64,000 nucleotides of DNA from Hypericum androsaemum (Eukaryota; Streptophyta; Magnoliopsida; Malpighiales; Hypericaceae): contig OZ023185.1 in assembly GCA_963995505.1 (NCBI GenBank), positions 18,053,691-18,117,690 of the forward strand, in the 5' to 3' direction. The position numbers and the translations under genes are program-made. Positions 34,762 to 46,142 of the stretch are shown piece after piece. The stretch's first letter is position 1, and the number at the start of each line of letters is the position of its first letter. The notes below the pieces were generated by a model that saw nothing but the letters and a program-made list of their open reading frames with translations, searched no databases and was not told the DNA's origin.

Positions 34762-35963
34762 TTAGACATCCCCTCTTCTCATTCTTCTAGTAGTATTAGC
34801 AAAAAAATTGGAGTTAGAAGAGACAGTAGGATCAAGCGGAGAATGCAATTTTTGTATTACCGGTATTAGTTTGCGTTTCCAAAATAAAAATTCATCCCTT
34901 CCCAATGGCAAATTGTGAGATATTTCAAGACTACGCCCTGGGGCTGCTCGATCAAACAACGGCTTTCTAAGAACTTGTTTTACATTCTCGGGTGTCAATA
35001 AGGGCATCTCAGTTGGACCATTCACATGGCCGATGAGTTGTATCATGAATTCTCCGCAATTCCACCTAATTTACATATTTATAATAACACCAGGTCAGCT
35101 ATTTTAAAAAAATATAAATAGTAACGCACCAAACTGTGGAATGAAATATCAGTGATCCTCACTTTAGTTGATCATCCACTTCGTAGTCCCTTATGAGCGA
35201 TGTGACCTTATTAATCCCATCGCATTCCAGAAAAACCTAAAAGAACAGATCAGGCATAAAATATATACTCATATTTATTTGATCCAAGAAAAAAGAGAGG
35301 AACGTTCGTCCCACCCGTTGATTGTCACTGGAGTTTGCCAAGACAGCGTCCAGAGCATCTAAACAGGCTACTTTCAGAAGATCAGACCCTCCACTTGCCA
35401 ATATACGAACCAAAACCTGCAAATTCTGACAATGAAACTCCGAAAAACAACGTCTACTTATTAAAAAAAAAACACTCTGTCGGGCATGAGTACCTCGACA
35501 GCTTGGAATTGGTGAACAATGTTTTTGCTTTCTTCATCAGCGCGACAGCAAGCTTCCAATGCCCGAAGCGCTAACTCCATCTCTTTATGATTGACCTGAT
35601 CTCCCTCTTTACCCAACTTTCGAATAAAAAACGGAACTACTGTTCACATCAACCAACATCCCAATCGCAATCCATCGTCAAAATTCGATCTTTTCGATTC
35701 AAACAAATAATGAGAAAACCCTAGTTACCTCGTGGTTGGGGATCAGACTGGCTCCCGGAGGAGAGGGCGGCGGAATCATCTCTTGGGGCAGCGGTAAAGG
35801 TGATAACGCGGGCAGCGGCGTCGAGAGATGGGGCAGTGCGGCCGGTGATGACACGGGCAGTGGTCTCGAGGTAACTGGTGATGACGCGGGCGGTGTTTTC
35901 GAGATAGCTCGTGAGGATTCCGTCTTTCCGATCGTCGACCTCCGTCACAACCGGTGGCTCCAT
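34762..35963 (-). CDS. helical-repeat family protein, copy C (unrecognised)
   Basis: Five exons, 35729-35963, 35494-35639, 35315-35416, 35163-35236 and 34762-35065, all with GT-AG borders, join into one 286-residue frame. The N-terminal 78 residues carry two tandem ITSYLETTARVIT-like repeats and a serine-rich tail. The rest reads as paired helices: IRKLGKEGDQVNHKEMELAL, ALEACCRADEESKNIVHQ, VRILASGGSDLLKVACLDAL, FLECDGINKVTSLIRDY and EFMIQLIGHVNG. This texture suggests an ARM/HEAT-type fold; the block with ECDGI..V..L and LK..EFM faintly recalls Cdc14/SIN-component proteins, but I cannot confirm that. The C terminus (after HNLPLG) differs from A and B, and a former last exon near 34690-34735 now contains a stop. 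Best preserved of three copies on this strand. Confidence 0.68.
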
Positions 35964-36209
35964 CAGATCGGAAATCGCGCGATCCTACAATTCCGGCGGA
36001 GTGGGCGTGGGAGTATTTTATCCTTACGTAGGAGAGTCGTGTTTGTTTCTGAATGAATGAAAAACACTGGAAGATAACGTTTTTTTGATAATACCCTACA
36101 ATTTTTTTAGTCAAAACTATTGTTAAATATGTATTAGGAAAATTTTGTTAGAAAGTCTCGTTCCCACTTAAATGTTGATCAGTCTACTTGACACTTGACA
36201 GTGGGACCA

Positions 36210-36513
36210 GATTTAGTCTTGGAATGGACCATTCATGACAGTTCTGGATGGTAGACCATTTGGATATACATGGCAAAACATTTGGATATACACGGGGCAG
36301 ACCATAAGATATAAACAGGACAGACTATTGTATATATACCGGGCGCACTATTTTATCCGACCCCTTTTATACCGGGACGATTCCGGTGATAACATTATAT
36401 CATAACTGAGTAGACCATTTTACTATTATTGGATAGACTATTTTATCATAACTAAGCGAAGCATTTATACTCCAGAACAGTCCTTGCGTGTTTTACACGT
36501 CAAGGACCAAATC
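36210..36513. mobile_element. short element with periodic units around a hairpin (copy 2)
   Basis: Same architecture as 7192-7506. The outer ends are GATTTAGTCTTGGA and TCAAGGACCAAATC. Several units of about 24 bp (for example CATTTGGATATACACGGGG, ACCATAAGATATAAACAGG and ACTATTGTATATATACCGG) lie on one side of a CCGGGACGATTCCGG-type centre, and further units ending ACTATTTTATC lie on the other. The unit sequence has diverged from copy 1 but period, centre, ends and overall length (304 against 315 bp) are alike. No protein. Confidence 0.55.
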
Positions 36514-37479
36514 TAACCCCCTAAGAGTACGGTAGTTTTAGATATATTTGAAGAGATGATGTTAATATTGATTTATTTTGTATGATTTCTAAGTGATATA
36601 TTTAACTTATATACAAACAGATCTCTAGTCCTTGACAACTAATCTCCTTCCTTCTCCTTCCCTTGGGCCACGACACACGAACCAGTTACGTCCACGTCAG
36701 GTAAGTAGGCCAACTCAGCCAGGCCTGTAACGGCTCCCCCAAAATTAAAAACCCTAATTTCCTCAATTTTCTCTTTCTTCCTCCTGCCTCCCCAATTCGA
36801 TCCTCAGAGCCATTCCCCTCCTTCAATCCTTCCACGCAACATCCAATCGTTCACTTCCATTGCCGCCGGTGGAAGAATGGAACGACAAATCGAACTCTTG
36901 CGAATACGAATCTGGTCTTTTTAGTGTTTTCTTTGGTAATCGTCTTAGTTGGAGGATATGGCGGTTGAATGGCGCACTCTGTAGTTGTTTCGATGCTGGA
37001 TTTGAGGGTAAGCGGTGATGCTGCGGTAATGAATTATCCCGAGTTCTTCTACCTTGGACTGAACGAGCTGAGATTCTTTCTTGTAAATCTAAGACCACCT
37101 CTCAAAAAAAAGTGATTCTGGTTAACGCGGTTTGAGACAAGAGCCCGAAAACATTGCCAACTTTCTGATTAGGTTTCTAACTAGCTGTTTATCATCACTC
37201 GCGTTTCCGATAGCAGGGATAACTGCCCTCTGATTCTACTGGCTTTTACCATCAATAGGGGACTAGGACATTGAAGGCTTGGATCTGAACCACAACTGAT
37301 CCTGATGTTCGCATCTGGATGTTCTGTTATTAGTTTGCAATAACTTTTGATGATTCTATTCTACCAGCTTCGGCTAGTGCACTTTATGCTCTCTGTTTTT
37401 CTGATTAACGTGTTTCAGTGAGCTAGGGTTGCATCAACCTCATTGGTAGGTCTTAATAGGCTGCGATCTTCTCTCATCG
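36514..37479. other. intergenic / 5' region of the fimbrin pseudogene
   Basis: Contains a CT-rich stretch (36740-36840) that looks like a plant 5' leader, followed by intron-like sequence leading to the first recognisable fimbrin exon piece. First coding exons of fimbrin were not recognised. Confidence 0.4.
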
Positions 37480-39228
37480 ACAGTTTGTTCCCCCAACTCC
37501 TTGAAGACGACGTCGATTTCGAGTTTTTCCTTAAGGTGACCTTTCAGTTGGCCTTCGTTCTTCTTTTTTCCCATTGTGAAGTCTTTTTTTGCTTTACTCA
37601 TTACTTTCCTTAACTAGCTTTTGTATGCTGATTTCATTTTTCCCTGTCACAAAAAAAAAGAAAAAGTTGTAGCAAATTATAAAGCTTGTAGACTAGATCT
37701 ATCTAGTTGGTTTGTACTTGTGGGGATAATTATTGCTGCTGTAGTTGGTGGAAGTTTTAATTTGGAAAACTAGGATTCACTGTTCTGCAACTTCGATTTC
37801 AGTTTGGAGAAATGAAATGATTAGGACTAAACTAAGCTTAAAAGATATAAAGAACAATGAAGAAGAGAAGTATATCCAGTTTGATACTAGTGGAGTCCAT
37901 GTGAGGGGATGGACCTACGATATGCAATTTTCGTGTGACAATGACGCATCTTGTCATGTGGGGGAAATCGTACCAAAGATGAAAGAAGAAAAGTGGCTAA
38001 AGGATGCCAGTTGCGTTTCCGAACTAGGAGACTTCATTAGCTAGTTATTTCTCTTTCAGTTGTTTATTTCCATTAGAGGTTCACCTCGATTAGCTATTGG
38101 TTATTTAGTCTTTTTCCTCCTTACCTCTTATTCTCTCTCTCTCTCTCAGTTCTGACGATCACGACGGGGAAGCAAGGCATGAAACCTCGTCCTACTGTGA
38201 CGGACAGAAGAGTCGACTCAACTCTGTCTGATTTCTGCCAGTTCGCAAATTCCAACCATGCTGCTGGCCGAGACCGATGACAAGGAGACATCGACCGGGG
38301 AACCCGTCGGGGACGAACACCGATGGCACCCAGATCGCCAAGGACGGAGTTCGTATTTGGTAGTTCTTGTTCAACCTTGTTCTGTTTTATTTGATTTGTT
38401 GTTCTACTTGGCACGTGTAGCTTATCGAACAATTTTGGTTTGATGCAGCAAGCTTATCAATGTGGTTGTTCCTGCTGTCAATACTAGGAGTGTGCTCAAT
38501 CCCTGGGAGAGGAATGAGAGAACCGTACACTTTGCCTCAACTCGGCTAAGGCTATCGGGTGCCCGGTAGTGAATATTGGAACTTTATCGAAGGAAGAGTA
38601 GGTCTCCTGCTCTACATTCTGATTTCATTTCTGTTTTGCTTGACTATGTATCTGACAAATAGCCTCTCATGATTCGTATTTCAGCGCCATCTTGTGCTTG
38701 GGATGATTTCTCAATTCATTAAGGTAAGGGCCCGTCTCTCTTAGCTTCCGAATGATGTTAGGGAGACCATGAGAATTTTGACATTTGCTTGCGTAATCGG
38801 AAAGTTCCGTGGTATCTGGTGAAAGCAAACCAAGGCCGTGCTTACAGATAAACATAAAAGTTTGTGCAAAATGTCGGACAACATACCTGCCAATACAATA
38901 CACCTTGTGTTTCGGCGAGATTTAAACTTCTGAATTTCTATGCAACAACAGATACAACTCTTGGCAGACCTCAACTTAAAGAAGACACCTCAGCTGGTTG
39001 AGTTGGTTGATGACAGTAAGGTATTGACACCTTCCTGTGGTTTAATTTGTAAATGATTCTTTAACTTTGAAATCACTCTGAATATCTGACTTCTGCCCTC
39101 CTAATAAACAGGATGTTGAATGATTGATGAGTCTACCACCAGAGAAGATCTTGCTGAGGTGGATGAACTTCCAATTGAAAAAACCAAAATACACGAAAGT
39201 TGTCTCCAACTTCTCTTCTGATGTAAAG
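37480..39228 (+). pseudogene. fimbrin (plastin-type actin-bundling protein) pseudogene
   Basis: Exon remnants appear in gene order with splice sites. DDVDFEFFLK ends at 37535. IAKDGVRIC ends at 38360. KLINVVVPAVNTRSVLNPWE is at 38449-38600, with a frameshift into TLCLNSAKAIGCPVVNIGT. RHLVLGMISQFIK is at 38685-38723 and IQLLADLNLKKTPQLVELVD at 38952-39020. [24 protein letters not shown] is at 39112-39228, ending NFSSDVK before a GT donor. These match consecutive parts of the first calponin-homology domains of plant fimbrins. Defects are a stop (TGA at 39121-39123), the frameshift, loss of the segment usually between VVVP and NTR, and no downstream exons, although fimbrins are much longer. An unrelated open frame (37745-38044) lies in an intron position. 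Confidence 0.85.
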
Positions 39229-39766
39229 GTGGGGAAGAAATATATTTTTCCATATTAGTTTCAGTAAAGTAATTTCGACGTTGTTGATCTCTTTAAAAGT
39301 AAGCCCTTGGAAAGCGTTGTAGTCTTCAATGAAAATCAGTGTAGCAGATTTTGATTTTGCCATTCCTAGCGTATTGTTGTCCAGATTGCACTTGTGTGGC
39401 TTCACGCATGGACTAGATTTGCTTTAGGGTAAATTGATAGAGAGTTGCTAACTAAAAAAATCAAAACAATTTCTAAATGGGTTGCCACAGAAAAATATTA
39501 CCAATCTGGTTGGAGAAGCCACCATATACTAGAAAATGGGCTCCAATCCACGTTCTCCGAAACATTAACCAAGATTCGTCCAAACTCGTGTACATCATAG
39601 TGTTCATTAGCTAACGTTTTCCTTGGCAATTTCTCATTGAGGTCACTTGATGTTAGGCTCCAACAGCTAATATTAGGACAAGATAACCAAATCTACAACG
39701 TAGTTCTATCGCAGTAGCAAGATGCAAAACACAATGTCCATGCAATACTTACGGCAAAGGGATCTT
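39229..39766. other. intergenic / 3' flank of the U-box gene
   Basis: Truncation point of the fimbrin relic followed by the probable 3' untranslated region of the minus-strand U-box gene. No gene seen. Confidence 0.45.
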
Positions 39767-40978
39767 TTACGGGCGTCTGAGATACTTCTTCATGATGAAA
39801 AGTATGGTTTTCGCAATTTCCTGCACTGCGTTGTCTCCATCATCCCGTGCAAGCCGTGAGAAGAGGCCACTCTCTTGCTCCTCTCTTACTATGTCTTCTT
39901 TCTTAGATCTTTCACCGAAAAGAAATCTATGCAATAGGCAAAGGCACATTATCTTGAGAGTGCCGTCTTCCGAATTGTTGTCCTTTAGTAGAGACAAAAT
40001 TATACCAACAGCTTCAAGTTCTGCCATCCTCTTGTGTGCCTGATCAGTCTCAAATTGTACTAGGATAGGCAGAATCAAGTTTGGCTTACTAGATAACTTG
40101 TTGATTAAATGGGTGGTTCCATCCAACTCAAGTAATCTCTGCTCATTTTCTTTGTTGGACTTGCACAGACGCTTGATAGTACGACAAGCTGATGTGAACA
40201 GGCTAGACTCTCTTTTCACAAACCCTATCAGAAGTTGAAGGGCACCAGATTTTCCCATTACCTCCTTATATGAGGGGACCTTGCTCAGATTAAAAATTGA
40301 GCGCAAAGCTACCGTATTCATCTGGAGGCTGTCTGAGCGTAGTCCTCGGAGTAAGAGCGATGGAACATCAGGATCAGATGTTAGAACCTTCAGAGTTGCT
40401 GCGTCTCCATGTTCAGAGACACAAGAAATGACATTGATAAGATCTGTATCAAAGTCGGCCTTAATCAACATACCAATAGCGTGGGTGTGCTCCCCAAAGA
40501 GCGAGGGGATGGCGTTCTTGCTGTCCAGAAGATGCCTCAGTGTTGATATACACCGACGTGTTTCTGCAGCGCCCGATTGAATCTTGCCCAACAAGTCCAT
40601 AAATTCCTTAGCCTCTGACGCTGTAACTTCCTCTGCAGTATCAGGTGGTGCTAGCCCGTTATTAATGCACCACCTAACGATCAAATCTCTCAGAGCAATG
40701 TTGGGCCGCAGGTCCCGGTTTTCTATTTTCCTACCCGAAGCGGGGCAAACAAGGTTCTTTTCGTCGGCCAAATACTTCACAATCTGTGTCCTTTCGTAGC
40801 TCTGCAATACAGCAAGTATCTAAGCACTCACACTAATAGGAAATAGTTAAAATAAGACAGTATATGGAAGAAAATTTACAATGCCAGTGGAGAGGATCAC
40901 AGGATCCGCCATCCGAGACTCTGATAACGGGCAAACAAACTCCTTTGGCATCTCCAAATCAACTGTTTCCGAATCCAT
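39767..40978 (-). CDS. U-box / armadillo-repeat E3 ubiquitin ligase
   Basis: Two exons, 40880-40978 and 39767-40801, joined STGI|SYER across a short GT-AG intron, giving 377 residues. The U-box spans about residues 12-80 and reads EFVCPLSESRMADPVILSTG, SYERTQIVKYL, LVCPASGRKI and LRPNIALRDLIVRWC. Helical repeats of armadillo type follow (for example GDAATLKVLTSDPDVPSLLL, NTVALRSIFNLSKVPSYKEV and SGALQLLIGFVK) to the C terminus. Plant U-box proteins of this length transfer ubiquitin to proteins bound by the ARM part; the target is unknown. The second residue of the usual CPI motif is kept as CPL. The gene is complete, uninterrupted and has the best coding character in the window. Its leader is CT-rich and carries tandem repeats. 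Confidence 0.93.
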
Positions 40979-41012
40979 TTCGAGGATTGATACTCTTCCT
41001 TTCCTTTCTCGC

Positions 41013-41250
41013 AGGATTCTTCCTTTCCCTGTAGGTCTCGTCCTTTCTTGCTCTCTAGTCTTTCACTCTAGGATTCTTCCTTCCTCTGTAGGCTCCCTTC
41101 CTTTCTCTCACTCGGGTTTCTTGAGTACTTTCTCTCTAGGTTAGGTCTCTTCGTTTCTTTCTATCTCAGGTTTCTTGCTTTCTTTCTCTCTAGCTTAGGT
41201 CTCTTCGTTTTTTCTATCTCAGGTTTCTTGCTTTGTTTCTCTCCAGGTTT
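41013..41250 (-). repeat. tandem CT-rich repeats in the U-box gene leader/promoter
   Basis: Two families of short tandem units lie just upstream of the U-box ATG. AGGATTCTTCC..TGTAGG recurs at 41013 and 41070 (57-bp step), and TTAGGTCTCTTCG..AGGTTTCTTGCTTT recurs at 41141 and 41195 (54-bp step). Confidence 0.8.
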
Positions 41251-41359
41251 CAGGTTTTCTTTGTAAGTTTTGATGTCACCCTAGTTTGGTTCAGTTAATA
41301 AAATGACGTGGCAAGACTTTAATGATGCCGGTGGAAATGAGATGCATTAGTGAAATTAG

Positions 41360-41990
41360 TTCTTTAAAAAATGCCTAAAATACCCTTATGCCCATAATAA
41401 CGTCAGACAACTTAAAGAGCTCTTAGAAGCTCGAGCAAAATGTATACAAAAGAAACCACACGCGCTCCGTACGTGAACTTGACAAATATATATTGCAACT
41501 CCTCGACCAAGCCAGCGCGTGAGACGATACACACACTTGCTCAATATAGTTGGAAAGTGTTAGGAAGGAAAGAAGCTTTACCAGACGACGTCAGAAGCTT
41601 TGGAGACGACAATGTTGACGCCGGCGAGGAGGAGCTCCTAGTCTGCCTTGCGCTTCGCTGGGTGGCGCGCGGGGTCTCCTCAGCGCCATACGCAGCCTCG
41701 TAGACGGCAGCCTCGACCAACTCCCCTCTGCTTGCTCCATTATGACCTCCGGTGGGGCCATCGTCAAGAGGAATAATGATTTGAGACTTGTGGTAGAGAG
41801 ACTCGAAACCCTAGAGGGAGTAGAAAGGGGATAAATTTCGAAGGCGAGCGAAAGTAATTGCGATTTAGCGTTCGGTCCGGGTTGGGGCCGTATTTATAGA
41901 AGTGGGGAAGCGGAACCCGTGTGTGCGTGACCAGGGACGGAAATGTTGGGGGCGCAGGATGAGTTCCTGTTTGCCATCATTTTTACTGTT
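41360..41990 (-). pseudogene. VOC gene relic, copy 3 (intron, exon 1, promoter)
   Basis: Matches 21180-21950 in order: part of the intron (TCTTAGAAGCTCGAGCAA, CACGCGCTCCGTAC), the donor site, a shortened exon 1 (GCCGGCGAGGAGGAGCTC, GTCTGCCTTGCGCTTCG), the ATG at 41759-41761, the leader (ACTCGAAACCCTAGAGGGAG), a TATAAATA box (41891-41898) and upstream sequence to GTTATTTACGAGTAGTG. Internal deletions and an early stop prevent the VOC protein, and exon 2 is missing. It sits directly upstream of the U-box gene on the same strand, so its promoter points toward that gene. Confidence 0.85.
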
Positions 41991-42249
41991 ATTTACGAGT
42001 AGTGTCCCTCATTAATATATAGAAATATTATTTTTTATCAATCATTTGAATTTTATATGACACTAAAAATTCTATTATTTACTTCTCCACTCAAAATTAA
42101 TCAATTGGATTTTGTAGTTAAAAAAAATGTTGAAAGATATGTAAATGTGAATGTATTTTCTAAATAATTTATAACAAATTACTAAAATTATTTTGTCACA
42201 TAAAGAATCTGCGAGTAGAGTATATATGTTGATTGAGGATCCTATGGAT

Positions 42250-43072
42250 TTTTTTAAGGATGGCGCGAATCATATATTAATATAAACGGGTTACAGTACG
42301 AGAAATAAAATACATAGACAAATAACGGTAATACCGAACAGATAAAGAAAACTAAACCGCAGTGGCGCGGGTGGGAGCAATGGGTGGTCGAGAAGCTAAT
42401 AGAGCCAACGACCTAAACGGAGTCATGCCGAGACAAGCTATGACTGAAAAATCACAAGGTAACATCATAGACGCAACCTAGTGGGCATTTGAATGCATAC
42501 AAGATGCACACAAATGAGAGCGAAGGTCAAACAAGTTCAACCGAGACAAATTTCTCCACCTACGACAACAGACCTGAGGGACGAAGCCGAGCCATAGTCC
42601 GGAGTGGCTTGGTGGAAGAGAGGCTTGTGGTGAGCAGCTACTGGACCTTGGCCGGTCCAGAGTATGAGAGCTCCGGTCAGGTGGAAAAGGACTTTCCTCG
42701 GCTGTAGGAGGCGACTAGTTGCCTGGGTTAGGACGAGCTACGGTCTTAACAGAGCTTGATGTAGGTCAGAAGGTCGGGGATGGGTCGAGTGACGATCGGA
42801 TCTGAGAGGGCGATGTGCGACAAGGAGAGTGGGCTGCGCCTGTGAAGTGAGAACGTGGAAGATTCATTCTTGGATAAAGAAGAAGGCTCGAAAACAAGGA
42901 GAACGTGGAGAGATAGGAGTTGGCCGGGGCGTGGATGGGTGATGGTAAAGCGGCGGTATGGCCTTGACAGAGATAAAAAAGAGGAAAACCCTAAAAGGGT
43001 AGTAGGCTCTCAAAAGCGAAGAGAAAGTCTCTCTCTGGAAATTAAAAGAGAGAAGGGAGTGAAGATTTCTTA
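42250..43072 (-). mobile_element. retroposon flanked by a 12-bp target duplication
   Basis: GATCCTATGGAT occurs at 42238-42249 and again at 43073-43084. The 823-bp insert begins with a T-run, so it is a poly-A-tailed sequence inserted on the minus strand, as expected for LINE-type retroposition. The interior is GC-richer than the flanks and contains no protein I recognise. It is either a 5'-truncated LINE or a copied transcript. The LTR element at 43102 starts only 17 bp beyond the right duplication. Confidence 0.72.
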
Positions 43073-43101
43073 GATCCTATGGATCTCGGTCCTTTTTTTA
43101 C

Positions 43102-45313
43102 TGTTGGTGAAAAAGTGGTACAAGAATACTAAGAAAACCCGAGACGGTCCAGAGTGGTTGTCCCAAGGTCGGCCTAGCGGAGGGGGAAAAAGATCTGCAC
43201 ACTAAGTCTAAGCTAAGAGAAGATAGAGAGGGAGATAGTTGTTGTTGTTGTTTGATGTGTTGGTGATGTCTTCTCTGTCGCCCGAGCCCCCTTTATATAA
43301 CACGTCTTGACCTAGCTCTATCCTTCTCGGGCAAGAAATCCAGCCTAGAATAGGAAAATCCAAGCCGACTTTCTCAAATGAACAAATCCCGTCCTCGAAT
43401 AGGAAAATTTTGATCGTGCCGACCAAGCAACTATGACCTAAGATCTTGCCCGAATCTCAAAAATCTTGGCTCAACTTAGGAAAATATATGTCGATTTGAC
43501 CCTCTTGAACCTTCTATTCAAAAACTCATCTCAAGTCTGTCATCGCCTAAGGTGGACATCTCAATAGGCCCTACCGTATGCGAGACCGAAGCGGGCCAGC
43601 CCTTACCGCTTAGAAGCCCAAAGGGGGGATTTTTTGCTTCTTTATCCAAACGCGCTCCCGCCTTCAAACAAAAAAAGCCCTAAAAATGGGCCTCCCTGGC
43701 TCATCCACCTCCACGGTCGAAGAGGGACTATTTCCTGCTTCCAAGCCAAAAAATGGATAGTGGTCGAAGCGGGCCCGTCTCCTGCCTTCATGCCTAAAGC
43801 AAGATTCAGAGCACAGTGGGCCCTTCTGCGTCAAGGCTTGTAGCAGAACCTCACCTTCCCGCCTACAAAGTTTAAATGGGCCTTCCGCCCGAGCTCCCAA
43901 ACCTTCCCGCCCGAGCTCCCAAACCTTCCCGCATCCATGGGCCGATTGGGCTCCCAAACCTTCCCAAAGCACCCTCTGGGCTCCTGCCTTGAAGGTCAAA
44001 GTGACCATCCGGGCTCCTGCCTTGTAGGTTAAAGTGACTATCCAGGCTCCCACCTTGTAGGTTGAAGCACCCTCCGGACTCCCGCCTTGAAGGCCAAAGC
44101 ATCCACTTTTATACCTAAAATGGGTTCCATATTGCCATGGAATTTTGACCTTGTTCTGCTTTAAATCTGAAGACTTTGTAAACTACAAAGTTGTAGCCCT
44201 TTGTCTTATCTTTCCAAAGCTGAAGAAATCAGCTCCATCCGATGCCCGAGTCAAGGCCTACCGCCGATCTACCAAAGTCCATTAGAACTCATCGAGCAAG
44301 CTAACACTGGGACTTAGCGCTTTGTTTAGACCCGATTCTGATTCGAATTAGGCAAGGCTCTTGAAAACAAAGTTGTAGATACATATCTTGCCTTTCCATA
44401 GCAGTAAGAAACGCCTCATTCCAACCTAGGAGTCCAAAGTAAAGGCCAATTTACCACGGAAGGACAAGTCGAAGTAAACCAAGGACAAGTCGAAGTAAAC
44501 CAAGGACAACACAACAAAACGGTCTATTGTCATCATTTTCGACCAAGTAAGAATGTCATCAGACTCGATGGAGGGGAGACCATTGAAAATCTCTTTCCAA
44601 CCCAAAACTGGAAGTGATCGCTCTGAGACAACACCGCCCACCAGTTACTTTGAGACCGAATCGATCACCGGTCACCCAGTCACTTTAAGACCATATCGGG
44701 TACCTTGAAATATGTTGACAATTCTGAGAGCCTCCCATATGGACTCTCAAAGTAGGATCTTCCTATCGCTTAAGCCCTCTAAGTGGGCTTCTTCTTTCGC
44801 CCAGGCCCTATAGGCAGGATTCTTCTGCCTTGTCCCTCCAAGAGGGCCCCAGCCCAATAACACAACTCCTACCTCCCGCCTTGGTCTTGTTTCAAGCCTT
44901 AAATCCCAAAAGGGCTCAGATCATCCTACAAGGTAAGCTCTGGTCTGAACGTCACACAAGGCGGGCTTCCCTTACCGCCCTTCTTAGATAAGCATGAGGC
45001 ACTTACCGCCTTTGACCTTCAAGCAAGCCGAGCAGCCCAATAGGCCACACACTTCCCACCTTCGAGCTTGAAGAAGAGCATGCCACGCCGAGATCTCCAT
45101 TGAAATTGTCTACTCGCCTATAAGCCCGAAACCACCTTCCCGCCTGTAAAGTATTAGCTTCCCGCCTATAAGCACGTAGCGGGGGCAAAACACATCCGGC
45201 CCAAACCGAGGCCCAAAGCAAAAAAATATTTGAACTCGAGCCTTGCTTAGCTCTTTGAATGCAAACATGATCATCTTGGCCAAAACCTGAAACACTACTT
45301 TTACACTTCAACA
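43102..45313 (-). repeat. 3' LTR of the non-autonomous retrotransposon
   Basis: 2212 bp, beginning TGTTGAAGTG (minus strand, at 45313) and ending CACCAACA at 43102. Rich in short imperfect repeats of the type CTCCCGCCTTGAAGGCCAAAG, TTGTAGGTTAAAGTGACC and GGGCTTCCCGCC (43860-44110). Direct copy at 47438-49699. Confidence 0.9.
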
Positions 45314-45324
45314 ATGCCCCCTAC
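45314..45324 (-). other. polypurine tract of the LTR element
   Basis: GTAGGGGGCAT on the minus strand, directly before the 3' LTR start TGTTG. Its place and purine richness fit the plus-strand primer and fix the element as minus-oriented. Confidence 0.7.
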
Positions 45325-46142
45325 ATGTCAATGTTTCAGTATGGCTAGGCGAGAAACATTGACGTGGTCCTTAAAAATCTACTTGATTTGATGAACTTGT
45401 TGTGTCAAAAGGTCCTTCACCTTAGCCTTGACGATAGTAAGTTACTTGGAGCACGGTGACGGTCACTACTTTTATGCACCTCTAGGAGGTCTAGACCATC
45501 GTCCTCAAAGACATACCCGGCTGACTCATATGGTGACAAAGCGCAGACCTCCAATTACCTAGTTACCTTTCGTATTGCCTTACTCCTTGCAAGTAAGATG
45601 GAGGGTTGGCCCTCCGGTTATGACACTGATCGGCTGTCGAGCTGAAAAGACCTCCCATTTGACCGAGCTTGCAAATTGGGCAAACCAATTGTCCATGTTA
45701 CTCCAGGCCAACCTTGTTAGCATTATGAACTCATCGTAGAAGACCACTTCAATATAGCATACGGCTGACACGAATAGACGTACGTCCTCCAACATGATCT
45801 CCACTCTCTATCCGACTTTCATCGAACTAGACATTGGCAGATAAAAGATGGGACAACTTGATCAGAGCAGATCGAATCTCGCCATTTCCCGACAAAGTTG
45901 GTCTTAATCGTGCCGATCGAGATCAGCATCTCCTTCTCCTTACTCGACCTCTTGGGAAGTGAGTGAGGAGCGACGCCTCTGGGTCCTAGTAAGGACGTCT
46001 TGTATTGGTGGCTCAGCAGTGACTCTCTTGTCTCTAAGCCGATTGGAGGCGTACCGGTATATGTTTGACATGTCTTAAAGGTCAACATTGATACGAGAAT
46101 GGCAGAGCCTCCATGCCTCATTGGCTTCCCTCGGACGGTAGA

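Noticed and set aside
43664..44102. Minus-strand frames in the LTR with repeated FNLQGRSPDG units
   Set aside because: Translated short tandem repeats of the LTR; the equivalent frames in the second LTR and the solo LTR are broken, so not coding.
45819..46121. Minus-strand 100-codon frame in the LTR element interior
   Set aside because: Could be part of a former gag-like protein but shows no zinc knuckle or capsid pattern; left within the element description.
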